Below, piece by piece: positions 44,995 to 58,852 of a stretch of 64,000 bases of DNA (positions within the stretch are counted from its first letter, which is position 1; the number at the start of each line of letters is the position of its first letter). The position numbers were made by a program, and so were the translations under genes. The notes beneath the pieces are model-generated. The model was not told where the DNA came from. It saw only the letters and a program-made list of their open reading frames with translations, and searched no databases. This DNA is from Hoplostethus atlanticus (taxonomy: Eukaryota; Chordata; Actinopteri; Trachichthyiformes; Trachichthyidae), in contig JAXDDX010000018.1 in the NCBI GenBank assembly GCA_034670405.1, positions 3,410,501 to 3,474,500 of the forward strand. Reading direction: 5' to 3'.

Positions 44995-47131
44995 CTTCAA
45001 GAAGGTCTCGGTGTTCACTCACTGATCTTCTTAAGAACTTAACTTTTCCCAATCTATGCCTCTGCAGCCTCAGCTCTTGTAAGCAGCACCCAAACAGAGG
45101 ATAATAACGTTACAGTGTGATAGGCAAGGTTACAGTATGGTAGCTAATGAACTGATACTGTGCATGTAGATAACACAATGTTTGCATATCCATGTTTGCC
45201 GGAGTGGGTGTGTACACCCTGTTGTTTCTCCAAACCTTAGTTTTGGCAGTTTCGATTATGAAAATGAAAAACTACCTGAAAGCGCTTGAGAAAACACTAA
45301 AGAAAAACGTATACATGCAGTGTATCTGTATACAGTGTATACAGATCTGGTTGACTTGCAGATTAGGACCACAATGTGTTGTGACACTAATGGTTAATTC
45401 ATTTTTCAGTACTTTGCCAGTAGTTTAGCTATTGCTCATCCCTCCATCCTCTGTGCCTTGTAAGTCATTCTGGGTCAGGGCCTCTGGCAAAGGAATTAAT
45501 GTAATTTAATTTCCACCTGGCCTTTATCACTTGCCTCAAGGAAGTGTAAGCCAGAACACTGCAACACTCTGCTTATCTGAGGGGTGTTCACTCCCTGGTG
45601 CTGCTTACTTATTAAAGGCAGTTTCACCTTTGTCATTTTGCTCACACAGTGTGGAGTACAATGCTGATGGAGGGGCAGTGAATCACACATGATTAATTGT
45701 CTATAATTACGAGAAGCCGACATAAGTAATTAACAATGTGGAAAATGTTTGTCAGCGGTGACTGAAGGGGCAAAGGAGGGAAGCTGGGGATAAGGTGGAA
45801 TGTGTTGGGAGGACAGGGAAGGAGGGGTGCATCGCTCGTTAAACAGAAAACATTTACGTGAGAGGTTAGGATGTTCGACCGTCTTGATGTCTGTCTTTTT
45901 TCCAGTATGTTTTCGACAGAACTGTATTGTGCAAGAACAAGCAATCTTTATATAAATGAAATCTCATCAACTGCATGACTCACGCCCAGACAAATGACCA
46001 CGTGAGAGGAAACTGAAACTCGTCACTGAAACTCCCACAATCAGAAATCAAGCTGTTGGTATGAAGACTAAAAAGGTAAAATGACACCTGAGGAACACAG
46101 AATCAAACCTTAGAAGTAAATAACAAAGTGATGGTGAATGGTTATTGTATTTCTGTTCTGATTCCATAAAAAGTCAAGCAGGAAAACAAACACAAAAATA
46201 ATGATAAATAATGCATAAAGTGTGCATGATTGTAGCTAAATGTTGGTACCAAGAATCCATTCTGACATCAGATCAGGAGACTGTCATCTATACAAATGTT
46301 GATCCTACATATAAAACCAACAGCTTAGACATCTTTCCAATTATGGATCTGTTTGTATGCAGTAATACAAAATGCAATACAAGTGATACTAAATCTAGAA
46401 TCTGAAATGTCATGCCAATTTTTGGTCAAGATAGTCTAATCACTGCTGCCATGCAGAAAAAAATCAAACGGACTGACACAAAACAAACATTATTTTATCT
46501 TCAATTTCAAATATATCACCAAACTTGTAATGGATGTTACTCCGTAACTGTGAGGTTCCAAATAATAGAAAGAATAATCAGTCATAGAATCTGTCACCAC
46601 AGTTTTGTGCTGTGTATTTTCAAGTGTTACATGTGCATGGTTTGGTGCTTTGGTGGTTTTTGTGTATTCTCATGCAGGCTATTATTTCCTGTGTGTGGTT
46701 TAAATATTTGCTCACACAAAAAAAAATGAAAAGAATCCCACTCAAAAAAATGTGCCCGCAAATTACAATATCATGATCCTAAAATCGAAATACTTACCAC
46801 CACCTAATTGGACATGTGCAGTAGTCCAATAGAACACATATTTCCATCTCAGTCATTATAAATGGCAACTAACAACATTCAAGTGAGATAAACATTAACA
46901 TTAAGATAATATTCAAGCAGGATTTAGTTCTTTGTTGAATTTCTATTGGTGATTTTGGGAGAATTTGTAAATGGTGGGCATGCTTTTTCAAAAAGATGTG
47001 AACAAAATTGTAACATATGGAAGTTGTAATGTGGAATTCTGAAGTCAGTTTATGTTTTTTCTACTACCTGGCACCTCAGCAATTCTGCAGGATGTCGAAT
47101 ATGGTAAATCATTTTATATTTTAATCATACT

Positions 47132-47660
47132 TGTTACGTCCCCTGAAGGCTGTCTAGGGTCGGAGGGGAGTAACACAAATGCTGTTTAACGGTTTAGACA
47201 AAGACACGTGAGGAAGTGAGCATAAACAAAGGTTTTATTGTACACTAAACAAAACAGGAGCAACTAACCTTCGGGGGGAGCCAAGGCCAAAGTAATAAAT
47301 AAAAAACCCCACCCTGCTCAGAAAAGAAACATACTAAGCCTAGCGAAATCCAAGCAAAATGGCGGCACACCCCCCTACTGAGCTCCAACAATGATGCCTA
47401 GTCTCAACAAATTGAAAAACACTAGAGCCTATAGCTGTACATAGAATACCCAACAGAAAGGCTAACATCAACGCACACCAATACTGCAAGGCGGCTGGAG
47501 ACTGGAGCTTCATCCTGGCTTTTATGCTGGTGCTCATTGGCAACGAGGTCCAGGTGCTGACGCTTCAGTGGTGGGCCAAGCGCAGCAGGAGGGCAGGTCT
47601 GGAACTGAATACACACCCACACAAGGACACACCTCCAAAACACGATTAGGGGCCGTAACA
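47132..47660. mobile_element. Solo-LTR-like element, 529 bp
   Basis: It begins TGTTACGTCCCCTG and ends AGGGGCCGTAACA, so it has TG...CA termini within a 12-bp imperfect inverted repeat. Flanks are ATACT and ATATT (4 of 5 match), consistent with a diverged 5-bp duplication. No coding sequence is present. A related TGTTACGGCCCCTTTGTTGAG fragment occurs at about 50703. A solo LTR is the simplest reading; a small DNA element is an alternative. Confidence 0.55.
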
Positions 47661-48015
47661 ATATTAACGATTCATGAGTTAGTGTTTTTGAATGTGACTG
47701 GAGAGCCTTTGACCAAGCCACACTCCAGCATGCACAAACCTGCAGAGCTGGTTCCCAGAACACAGTGGAGGTTGTTGAGCCCTCCCAGCCAACCCTGGAC
47801 AGAGCTGTGTCCTCCTACAACACAGGCTTCAACTCTACAGCTTTTATTTTATGGCTTTTATCCTAAAATATCATTTTGTTGTTTTAAGTTTGGTTATAGT
47901 CATGTGGTTTGGTTGAGACTGCAATTGTTTATCAAGCAGGGCAGGATTGCAATTCAAAAGTTGACCAGCAGATGACAGGCCTGGCTGTTAAATGTTAAGA
48001 GCGAGCAGGAGAGAG

Positions 48016-48081
48016 AGCGTGAGAGAGAGAGCGAGAGTGTGTGCGTGTGCGTGTGTGTGTGCGTGTGCGTGTGCGTGTATG
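48016..48081. repeat. GAGA/GTGT-rich simple repeat
   Basis: Imperfect GAGAGA followed by GTGTGC units, giving artefactual frames on both strands. Confidence 0.85.
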
Positions 48082-48619
48082 TGTTGGGGGTGCAGGGAGC
48101 TTGAGGCAACTTATGACAACAGAGACAAGAGCGCCACACTCTGTCCTCAACATGCCTCACTCCTTACCCTCCCCCCTTTCTCAGCAGCCTAAGAAAAAAT
48201 AGGCCAGACATTTAGCATGACTTCACACTGTCCCTACAGCCACAGAACATACCACTTACAAAAATGGGGATGGTACACTGCCAAATCACACGTGAGAATA
48301 GGAACACATAACCACAAACTAGTGTGAAACATCATCTGACTTGCACAGAGAAAAAACGTCTCTTTTGCGTGGCATTTTTGCTCCTCACTAAAAGCCAAAT
48401 GCAGTGACACTGAACTATCATCTTGCATTGCCATCAAATGTAAGTATAAAACACTGCTTTCACAAAGATTGACTCAGATGTCGAAAGGAACCTACAACAA
48501 GTGGGGCATAGGCTGAGTCAGAGCCAACATTTCCTGACACTTTTGTCATCTCTGCCATTCAAAGTCTGTTATTGGCGAATGTGTCCTACTATGTGTTGTC
48601 CACGGGAAGAACGCGTGAG

Positions 48620-48662
48620 ATGGAGAAGGGATGGAGAAGGGATGGAGAAGGGATGGAGAAGA
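48620..48662. repeat. Short GATGGAGAAGG tandem repeat
   Basis: About four copies of an 11-base unit (GATGGAGAAGG). Confidence 0.85.
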
Positions 48663-50702
48663 GATGGGGAGTAGACATCAAGAAACAACCTAATAGACTG
48701 TCAGTTGTGGGTTTTAGCTATAACCTTGGAGGACAACATTCATACATTCTGCAATGAAAAAGAGAGAGCACATATCTGACCCTTATTGGCACAGAGAAGC
48801 ATTACACTTTGCTCTCTCCACAAAAGTTATGACACATTATGTTCTCATATCTGCTTTGTTCCATTGTTAAGAATCTGAAGTCTGTCTGTCAGCGATTGAC
48901 AACGTCGTGTCAGGGAAAATGTCGTAATAAATTGAGAAGCAGGCTGTTAAAATATGCCAGAAAAGCAGAATTGTAGGTATATGTATATTTGACTTGTAAT
49001 CTCAACACCATTTAACTGAAAGATTACATTTGACTAGAATCATTCTATATTTTTCAAGCATCACACCAAACTAACATTTCTAGTGATGTGCGTAGTGCTC
49101 GCCATACCTTTTATAAGAATACTGGAGAGAGAAGATCTTGAGTTCTTGTGCACTGATTATTCTTCATAGGATAATGCAGATTGACAAGCTGAAACACTGA
49201 CAGTGTTATATTATATCAATTAATCGTAATAATTTACTTAGAGATTGACTGAATGTTTGCACATCTTCTTAGTTACAGTCACCATTCATAGTATTTTACA
49301 TTTTCTCTGGCTTATATTTACGTTAGTCTCACCTTTACCACCCACACCCCCACCAACCATTTGCTATACCCTAGGTTTTCAAGAACTCCACAGCAACATA
49401 GATGAACATCCTGAAAATGGAAAATAGATGGACGTACTTGTGCAAAATGGCCTACCTAAGAGGGCAAGAGACACCGGTCTACAACTGGAGCATGGCTTCC
49501 GTGGATGAATAAGTAGTTGGGACATTGTGCCAAGCATTGTGCAACTTTACACATTGTTCCACTAGTTACAGACCTAACTGTTGTCTGGTCAAATGATTGA
49601 TGGTTTAAGTGGACATTATACCTCCAGTCTATCCCAGAAGAATTCTTTGCAAATCTTGATTTTTTTTTCTCATTTCTAACAAGGCAAGTTTTTTTTGCTC
49701 CCTAAAGCGGTCAATATTCTAAAGTGAACTCAAAGGGATCCCCAAGATCTATCTGCACATACTAGCTGTAGAACAATCCACAACTTTTATGCTGTTACAG
49801 TTTATGCTGTATTTCAAACGCAGCACACGTGAAATAGTTTTGATCAATATATGTATTGCCATCTATAGCATTTGCTTGTGGGCCTATACCCTTTATAATC
49901 ATATAATCAAAACGGTTTATCGCAGATTTGTGGTTAGTTTCAGTAAAGACAACTGATCAAAAACACATCTGCGGCAGAAAGCACAAAAAAGGCAAAAGCC
50001 ATGAAGCTAAAGCATCTGCTGCTTTTTCACCATTTTCTTCTTTTTTTCCACAGAGGAGCAGCCATTGGTTTCTGACCCATGTTAATGCACCCTTTCAATA
50101 TTTGATGTTTTTATATGGAGTGCTGACAATAGAACACGGAAATGGAGGGCACATTTTGCCGAGCTACTTCAGTGGCTCTGTATCCATCTTCTTAACAGAG
50201 CTATGCACTCCAATCCAGCGAGAGCATATCCATGCAAAGAAAGATGAAAATACAGGGGGAAGCAAGCAATAGCAGACCTGCCAAGAGATGTGTACATTAC
50301 TGTTTATCTTTCATCCACGCTAAACATAACTGTTGATGAAGATGACCAAAGAGAGGGTGGAACACATTCTTAATGTTTTCCAAGAAGTCAAAGGTCAACG
50401 ATGCTGTATTGGGTTATAATGAGTTTTAGATTTAGAACAGGTGATTGCTATACATCAGTTGGACATCTAAAGCTCTTCTCAAGGTCAACTGGTATAATCA
50501 AGAGCCTGGCAGCAGTGACTGAGACTAAATTAAAATAATTCAATTAGGAGAGAGAACCCTATACATTAAATGTGTTTGTATCTGAGGGAGTCCGAGGCAG
50601 GAAAGAGTTATTACTCAATAAGTCAAGGCAGCTAGGGGATTGCTCAGGATAGTTAAATACAAGCAGACATATAGGCACCAGTCTAAGACCTGACCTGGTG
50701 TT

Positions 50703-50760
50703 GTGTTACGGCCCCTTTGTTGAGCTCATTGCTGGCATTGGAAGATGTGCTAGACCAGGT
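50703..50760. mobile_element. Fragment related to the LTR-like element
   Basis: TGTTACGGCCCCTTTGTTGAG followed by CTCATTGCTGG resembles the terminus of the 47132-47660 element read on its minus strand. Confidence 0.35.
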
Positions 50761-53700
50761 CTATGAAAAGAAAAAAAACTCAGCCAAGAGTCAAATTAAC
50801 AATGCAAATATGAATCCAAGGTGCACCTTTAGATTACCCAGGAGGTAAGAGATGTGCTCAGAGATTACCTCAGACCTTAAAGGCAGTATCAGAAACAGAC
50901 AAAAAAGCAGTCAGTGACTCTGGCTGACAAGAAAGAGTACTTTGGGGGCCACATTATTGGGTCTAAAGCAGTGGCTCTCATAGTGGGGACTCCTAGGGGT
51001 AATTAATTATCCCAATTATAGAATGTATAAGAATGACTCTCCCATATGGGGGTCCCTTGGTCCATGGCCCAATGTCTGTCTTTTTGAGGTTCAGTGACAT
51101 GAAAGTGAGAATCCCTCTAAATGTCAGTGGTGCAGCATGAGGGTAGTGTATTACAGATGTGTCCAGGTCTGTTCAGTATTGACAGCAGGTATGGGCTGGG
51201 GGTGGTTCTGGGATGACAGAATTTACTGTGTGGCCTTCTGGAGGTGTCATGGCCCTAATTCAACAAAACACATCTTGGGCGGTGCCCATTTGATAACCAG
51301 TGGCATGCCCCCTCTCACCCATCCCCCTTTTCTATATGTAGGTGCTCACTCTAATAGCAATGTTGTTGATGTGCAATGAATTTTCTATAAACCTCATACA
51401 TAAAATGTGTCGTTTGAAAGAACAAAGTCGTATTTGCCAATGGAGTCTTCTAATAAAATGTTATATTGATTTGTTGTTATTGTGCGTCCTCCTTTAGGCT
51501 AAACTTTGTGTTTTCATTTATTTATCTTTTCAGCCTATCCCATGAGGCATGTCACCTGTCCTTTATATCTGCTTACAGCTCGCAGACAACCAGGATTCCT
51601 AAAACACTTCAAACTGGAAAATGTGTCATATTTATATGATTTATCTGAAGACCTACATAGCCTGATTTAATTGTGATATTTTGTTTTGTTTCATGTTTCA
51701 TAGAGAAATTAGTGGTATATGTCTTGACTAAATACATGACTGCATTGTATTAGGCAACAGAGAAAAAATCCTTGTGTGTAAAATGCATTGGTAGACATGT
51801 ATAAAACAGATTTAGGAAATTATTCTCCTCTTAACGGTGCTGCTCTATGGCATTTCTTGGCCCTATGCATCATTTATAGCTAAATAGCTATGTCTCAAAA
51901 AAGAACTGATATGAAGCAGAAAAAGGGAACAGGAGAAAAACAAGAGAAAGGTAGGCTGTAGCTATTACTGTAATGCATGCTGTGTGGTTGTTTTGCATGG
52001 TAAGAGTGAAGCCTACAGTTGCTATCCAGCTTGCTTGTGTGCTTGGTAACCTAATCTGTTTTTCACCATTATCGAATCATAAACAGGGGAATTGTTATTA
52101 TATTAGTATTTCAGCATTTGAAAAGAAAATAGGTGATGCAAATGTTTAGTCCGGAGGATTTGTAGTGGACAGTTTTGCTACAGTCAAAAAGCAATTATTA
52201 GCTAGCTAACTGGCACAGATTGGTGAACAAGGTAAAGCCTACAGATTTTCTTTAATTTTCACATTATTAATATTTAACATGTCTGAGTTATTTTGTTTTG
52301 CATTATTGCATTATGCTGTTATTATTCTCAGGATCTGGTGAATTTAATGGACCTTACATTGTGCAGGAATATGATGTTTTAGGATTGCCATTTAATACAC
52401 TTTGTTGCCAAAGTCTGCCATTGTCTTCCACCTATTCCAAAACAGTAAAATTACATTGATTTCAATGTTGTCACAGATGTTAATTCATTGTGGTTCAATA
52501 GTTAAGTTGTAATTGTTGCATCCTTTACTGTTTACTAAGCAGAAGGAGCGATGAATGAGACATCTAAACGAACGTGTGGCACTGCATGCAGGAACATCAG
52601 AGCTGAATTAAATATCACCTCTTGTCAACTTGTTGCATATAGAGGCATTTTCAACTCTTAAGTAGTCATCATAAAACTAATTTGATCTCATTTGAACATG
52701 TTATAATAACTGCAATTAATTCCAATCTGAGCAGGCCTACAAGGTGAAAAGGCAGGTGCGTGGTACAGCCTACATTTCTTGGATTAGTCCACCTTTATTA
52801 TTCAGCATCGCCATATCCAAATCCTCTCAAAAATATGCATACTCATGGTGTGGAGAATGCGCTGTGGAAAACACTCTCACATCCAATTTGCTTTTTATAA
52901 ATCCCAAATGTTGCATGGGAAAATGTGCACGCATCCTTTATGCGCATGTGCACCGTTTACACATGGCCCCGTGTCCTGCTCCTGATGACAGCAGTAGAAG
53001 TGTTAGTGTCCATGACCGCTTATGAAACATTAATCAACACTGGGACTGAGGACTAATTGAGGCTATTACACTGTGCAAAAAAATGAATAGGACATTCTGC
53101 TGCATGTTGATTTTGGCTGAAGTCAACTTAATCAGGTTATTGTTTCAAATGGGAGTCATACGTGGAGCAGGGGGCCCACCCAAAGTGATCTTTGCCAAAG
53201 GCCCCCAAACCTCTAGTGCCATGAGTCTATGTAATCAATGAACTGCTCTGGGTTAGAGTACATAGTTTCTTCCAACACATGATCAGTGAGTATGTGGAAT
53301 ATAATATTTAGAAACTCTTGGTGCATCATGACTGTACTGTGTGGTTTTGTACAGTCCTGGTGCAGTCTATCAATATTAATCTCTGCCAAGTTCAGTGATC
53401 ATGTTCAGCACGTCCTGTGTTCTCTTCGCGTCACTACTTTAACGTCATTCACTACTGTTCAAGACCAGAATGCACCCAGAAAGAACATCCAGAGAAAACT
53501 AACTCTACCTTATACAGCCTCATGTCCTGGACCACAGGCAACTGTTTATAGTTTCACTTCAGAAGACAAAAGTCCACCTGCTCTTCTGACAAAGTGAATT
53601 AGGTATAGTACTCAAACTAGAGAAAGAAAATATAAACTGCCCCAGACGGACCACAGAGCCACATTGTCCAGCCTGTACTGTACTATATCTTTTTTATATC

Positions 53701-55974
53701 ATTTTATATTTGCTAACAGTGTAAACAATTGCTAATTAATAGTGCCTGAATTGAAAAAGGGGCAAATATTACACTTCTCAGCAGGAGTCACTTTGCGTCT
53801 TTATTCAGGAAATAGGGTATGAAAGGAGGTATATTCTCATAAACGCGCAATGTTTTGTAATCAAATTAAAAGAAGACACTCTTGATTTTTCTTAAATTTT
53901 GTTAGCGGACTGTCTTCATATCCAACAGTCCTTATCAAAAGCAAGACACCAACTAAGAGGTGAGAGCTCTGACAACAACCTGGAATAGCAATGGTAAATA
54001 CCTGATTTTATCCTCTTATTTTGCAACATTGTATGCTATTTACCTTTTGGGGACTAATATGTCAAAATAAATGAATAAAAAGTCAAATGAAACAATGTAG
54101 TATATTAGTCCTCAAAGGGCAAATGAAAAGACATTAGCATTCTTTACTGTATAAGCCTTTATTTGTAAAAAGTCTGTTGTTTGAATGATAACCCTTTTTA
54201 TACCACATACTTGAACACCTTGTATTTGTAAAAAACACATTTTGTTCAAACACCTAAAAAAGCTGATTGACACTATAACATTAATTTGCACTGACAAAAA
54301 AAATACAACTTCATACTACACAAATGTTGATTTCATGAGTACTGATACTCCAAATGAAATCAAACACCTTATTAAACAACTGAATTAAATAAGCGCCCAA
54401 TGTGAACAAAACAATTACAGTACAAAAACCAAATGCATTTTTCTTCCAGTGCCAGTATATCAGATGAATTACATTTCCTTCTTATGATAAAACAACAAGA
54501 GTAAGAATAACAATCCATAACAAATGCAACAAATACAATAAATCAGAAATGAACATATAAATGAATAAAATAATTTACCAATTTATATTTAAAAATAAAT
54601 GGGCTGTTGGTCTTGTGTTTTTCTTTTCTTTCCTTTTTTTTTTTTTTTTTTGCCAATTTCAAAGTATTGGAATATCTTTCTTACCTACTGGTTTAACAAG
54701 GTATATTCTCCCTGGTAAAGGCTCTTTCAAAGAGGGAGGTATACTGATGTATAACTGGGAATCAGCACAGCTTCTTGCAAGTATCATCATACAGTAATCG
54801 ACAACAGACCATAACCAGAGGCAACTTATTAAAGAGAAAATGCAGGGAACACCCACTCAGTGTGCAATCACATGGCTTACGTTCAGATGCTACTGGTGAG
54901 CATCCTTTACATCCTTTGTTGAAGGGCGGTTGATGTTAATGCTAATGCTGAACCTGATAAAACTACAGCATGCACTTTGTGCATCTATTCCAAATTGCGG
55001 GATTTACAGTAAGTACATTTCATAGAGGTTCATATTCATGACTCACATGAATCATATAGTGTACGTCCTATGTTTACGTTTTTCCTCCAGTTTTACGTAC
55101 AGTTTCACAAGATTTATTGAGCTGGCTGTAAAACAAGTGCAATTTGAGCATGTAAACACAGGATCTTTCTTTTCCTGGCTGTGGAGATGAAACTGATGGT
55201 GTGGAATAGAAAAATATGAAAATAAACCTTTCAAAACGTAGGTCATGCAAAACAAAACCTACAAGGTATACAACATAATGAAGGCGCCAACAAAAATTCT
55301 TCCAACACCGAGGAGTCCGGCAGCTCTGTACTGGTGTTAGGTGGATGTGATTTTCTGGCATGGCTGTGATCCACCCTTCCATTAGACATCAGCTTCGGTG
55401 CTATTAATAACTAACACAACAGTTTGTGTTCTCGTTTTCTCATCGCATTATGCATATCTTTCGGCTTGGGAGTGGTGTAATCCAGGATGAAATGCCCTAA
55501 CATGAAGGCACAAGTCATCCACTTGTTTGAAAAGTGTGACAATGATGTTAGAGAATAGCATGGTTTGTGACTGTGACCAGATGAGAGCACAACTGGTAGT
55601 TATGGGAGGGTGTGGAATGGCAACTGACATGATGCTTTCCAAACATCAAATGGTTTGTTGGGCCACCATGAGTCACCTAAACAGCTTAAATGTGCTACGA
55701 CATTGGGTGTGCTTTCCTACAGAGGACAGTCCTGGAACTGAGAGAGTGTGACAGGAAATCCTGCCAAAAGTACTGTTGGTAAAGAAGTGGATGTTATATT
55801 GTTTATCTGCTGATAGTAGTATTGTTTCTACTGGTTATCCATCAATATCAAGAAAAGGACATCTACGTTCTTATTTCTTATATTTATCCAGGGAAAATAG
55901 CGTGAGCACATATGCTCTTCTCCAGCAATTTCCTGCTTCACACTCACACCGTTACACTCATTCACATCTGGGAT

Positions 55975-56075
55975 CCAGTGCAAATATAGTCTTTTTGATG
56001 TTGAGTACTGAGCAGCTCCACTCGGGCAATTGGGGGTTAAGTGGCTTGCTCAAGAGCACATTGACAGTACTTGTT
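55975..56075 (-). repeat. V-SINE-type remnant
   Basis: Contains GGGGGTTAAGTGGCTTGCTC AAGAGCACATTGACAGTACT, the minus-strand form of the conserved SINE segment seen on the plus strand near 2570. Confidence 0.6.
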
Positions 56076-56232
56076 GAGAAATTCTCATTTACCTTCTAAT
56101 TGTCAGCCCGCTTCTCTAAAGTCTCGGCTAATGAGACAAACACCATCATGTACTTATGTACGTACTACCTTTGTTTTCAAGTTCAATTATTCCATATGGA
56201 CAGTACTCAACGATTGATGATTCAGGGATGAT

Positions 56233-56520
56233 TTAATGCGTTGCTGATGGTTGCCCTAAGCACAGTATCAGGTACTGCTTTGAAATGTCCCACAAACCCT
56301 CAGATAAGTTCAGATATGGTGATTGGGAAAGCCATGCAAGATGCCTATTAACTTTATTAAACCTTTTAAACCTTTGAATTAACAGTTTTGCCCTGTGAAG
56401 GGGGATTTTCATTCTGGACAGGTGTCTCTTCAAGACACCGTCCCATTGGTATGGGAATGAATCATGGCATAATCCCTAGGAATCTTTACGATAGCAGTGA
56501 TTAGCATGAGCCTTGTCCTT
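56233..56520 (-). mobile_element. Possible Tc1-like transposase remnant
   Basis: A minus-strand frame of 66 residues contains HLAWLSQSPYLNLSEGLWD, which recalls the WPSQSPDLNPIENLW motif of Tc1 transposases. The rest is not recognisable, and the resemblance could be partly chance. Confidence 0.35.
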
Positions 56521-58839
56521 GAGGTTACAGGTGAACCAACGCCATGCTCGGAAACGTGACCAACACCTCTACAGAGCCATCAGAAACTTCTCCACTGTGA
56601 GAGGACTTTATGTTGACGTTTCCATTATTTTGTTCACACCATGTATTTCTTGTGTTTAATTTTTTAGAGGTTTCGTTTGCAGAAGTATGCCAATGCTAGA
56701 GAAGCTGTCCATGCCATTAGCAGTGAGGCTAGCTGGTATTACGAACTGCCATGTTTTTGTTCATGCATTAAGAACTATTAAGTGAAAGATATCATATTTA
56801 CAGTACAATTCACATGTAATTACACATATACACTAGAGGCAAGAAAATTCACATTGAAATCAGTTCAACAGTTTTTTTCTCCTCCTCTTCTCCTTGAACA
56901 TATGTGTCAAAAGAAATGTATTTTCACTATTGTATAAGCAAATATCCAAAAGTAAAGCATAGAACATAAAATCCTCACAGCTTTTGGGATGAATGTGCCA
57001 ATTTCATGTCCAAAAAGCAGGTAATACATGTTTTTAGTGAAATGAGTTGTGAATATATTTACTGCAAGCATGCAAGGGCTGCTAATGTTTCTCCTGTGTA
57101 TGTGTTTGGAGTTCATTGAAAAAACGCATCAAATACGTCGAAAAATGAGGAAATACCTGAATAGGCATCGTTGCATTCATTTCTGGGAATAAACTAACCT
57201 GAATGAGAAATTTATACTTGTTTTGTCTTATATTTAGTTTGTGTTACAAAATGTTAGTGCATTTCAGTGAGCCACAGAATAGATGGATTAGGCTTCCTTC
57301 TGGTCAAACAAATTCCACTGTTTTAGTTAAAATAATACTTCTGGTTGCCTTATGTCTCATATTTTTACAAACAGTATGTGCTGTTCTTGCACTGGAACAA
57401 TAATATCATCTGGCCTCATAGTCTGACTTGATTCTTAAGATCCATCATATTGCCTTTGAACAGTTTGACAAGCCGTTTTGGTCCAAACCAGGATGAAATG
57501 TCGCATTGCCGGAACATTTCCAAAATATACCTTTTTCATTTTTAACTGGTCAAACCGTACTCCAGGACAAGGTCAGCTGAAATGTGTGTGTGAATGTGCT
57601 GGCACACTGGTAATCACCACCTCACATCTGATCTGATCATCTATACACAATGAAGCGCCTGAACATCCCTGATTCAGATGCCCACAATCCGCCGTGATCA
57701 TACATCATTCAACAAATCACGGGGTCTTAAATTGTATGTATTGATCTGTGGGAACTCAATCAAAATCTATTCTTCATCTGATTGCAAAAAAGCAAATGTC
57801 AAAAAGAGCACCAGATCTCGTAATGACTAGATTGGAATCTGTCACTTCCATTAGAAGCTTCCATTACAGAGTGTTCATCTTTTAGTGTCTGAAATGAGAA
57901 TTGCTTACAGCACAGGGATTCTTATTAAACTGGTATTAGGCTTAAATGTTCAAACCACTGCAGCCATTGCATCCAAGTTCACATCAAGGTAATTTATGAT
58001 GCATACAAAGTTATTACACAATTTCATGTATGCATTTCAACCTCAGCTAACTTCCACATAGCACCTGAAACCCTACACGATGTTTGATATGCCAGTGGTC
58101 ATGTGACATGAAGCATTTTAAGCCATGTTTGTGAAGATGTCAGTAACTATTATGTTTGCCACCATTTCAGTCCTTCCTTTTCCTGGTCTCCTATACGATT
58201 GTATTTCCTCTATACAACACAATAGAGTCTGATTGAGTGCAAATTCAGTCAATTGTTACAGCTTACAGGGAGAAACATTTTAGTCCAGAGGCCAGTTTCC
58301 CAGAATATTTTTGTGCCTCTTGTTGACCCATACTTATTTCTCTCTGAAAACAACAAATTAAAAAACTTCTTCACAAAAACGATTGATTACTCTGTATTGG
58401 TTATTTCATCCTTTTGACCTTGCAGCTGACCAAGACACAAACAACAAATTACTTACTTACTTAATTACAGCTGCAGACAAAACATAGAACTGATCAATAC
58501 GTACTTCTGATCATCTGAGATACATACATCCTCCGATCATTTATTTTCATGGATTCCCTTTTTAACGGTGATCAACTGCTTTTTGCTTCCACATAATAAC
58601 AATGCATAAAACTTACATAAAAAGAAATACTGATCTAGGATTACCGGTTGGGTCACATCACTATATGAACTTCACTATGATTTAAGAGACAAACTAGTCT
58701 CTGATCAGTACTTCCTTTTTGAAGACATTTTATGCATACACACCCTGCGCTCGAGAAGGGAGTGCATATTTTGAATAATAGCTTGTTTCTCCTCCTTTTC
58801 CATCTTCATCTTATTATTTGCAGCCCCTCCACCTCCTCC

Positions 58840-58852
58840 CCCCCCCCCCCAT
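58840..58852. repeat. Poly(C) tract
   Basis: A run of C after ACCTCCTCC; creates a poly-Gly artefact frame on the minus strand. A comparable G-rich tract lies at about 60554-60571. Confidence 0.9.
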
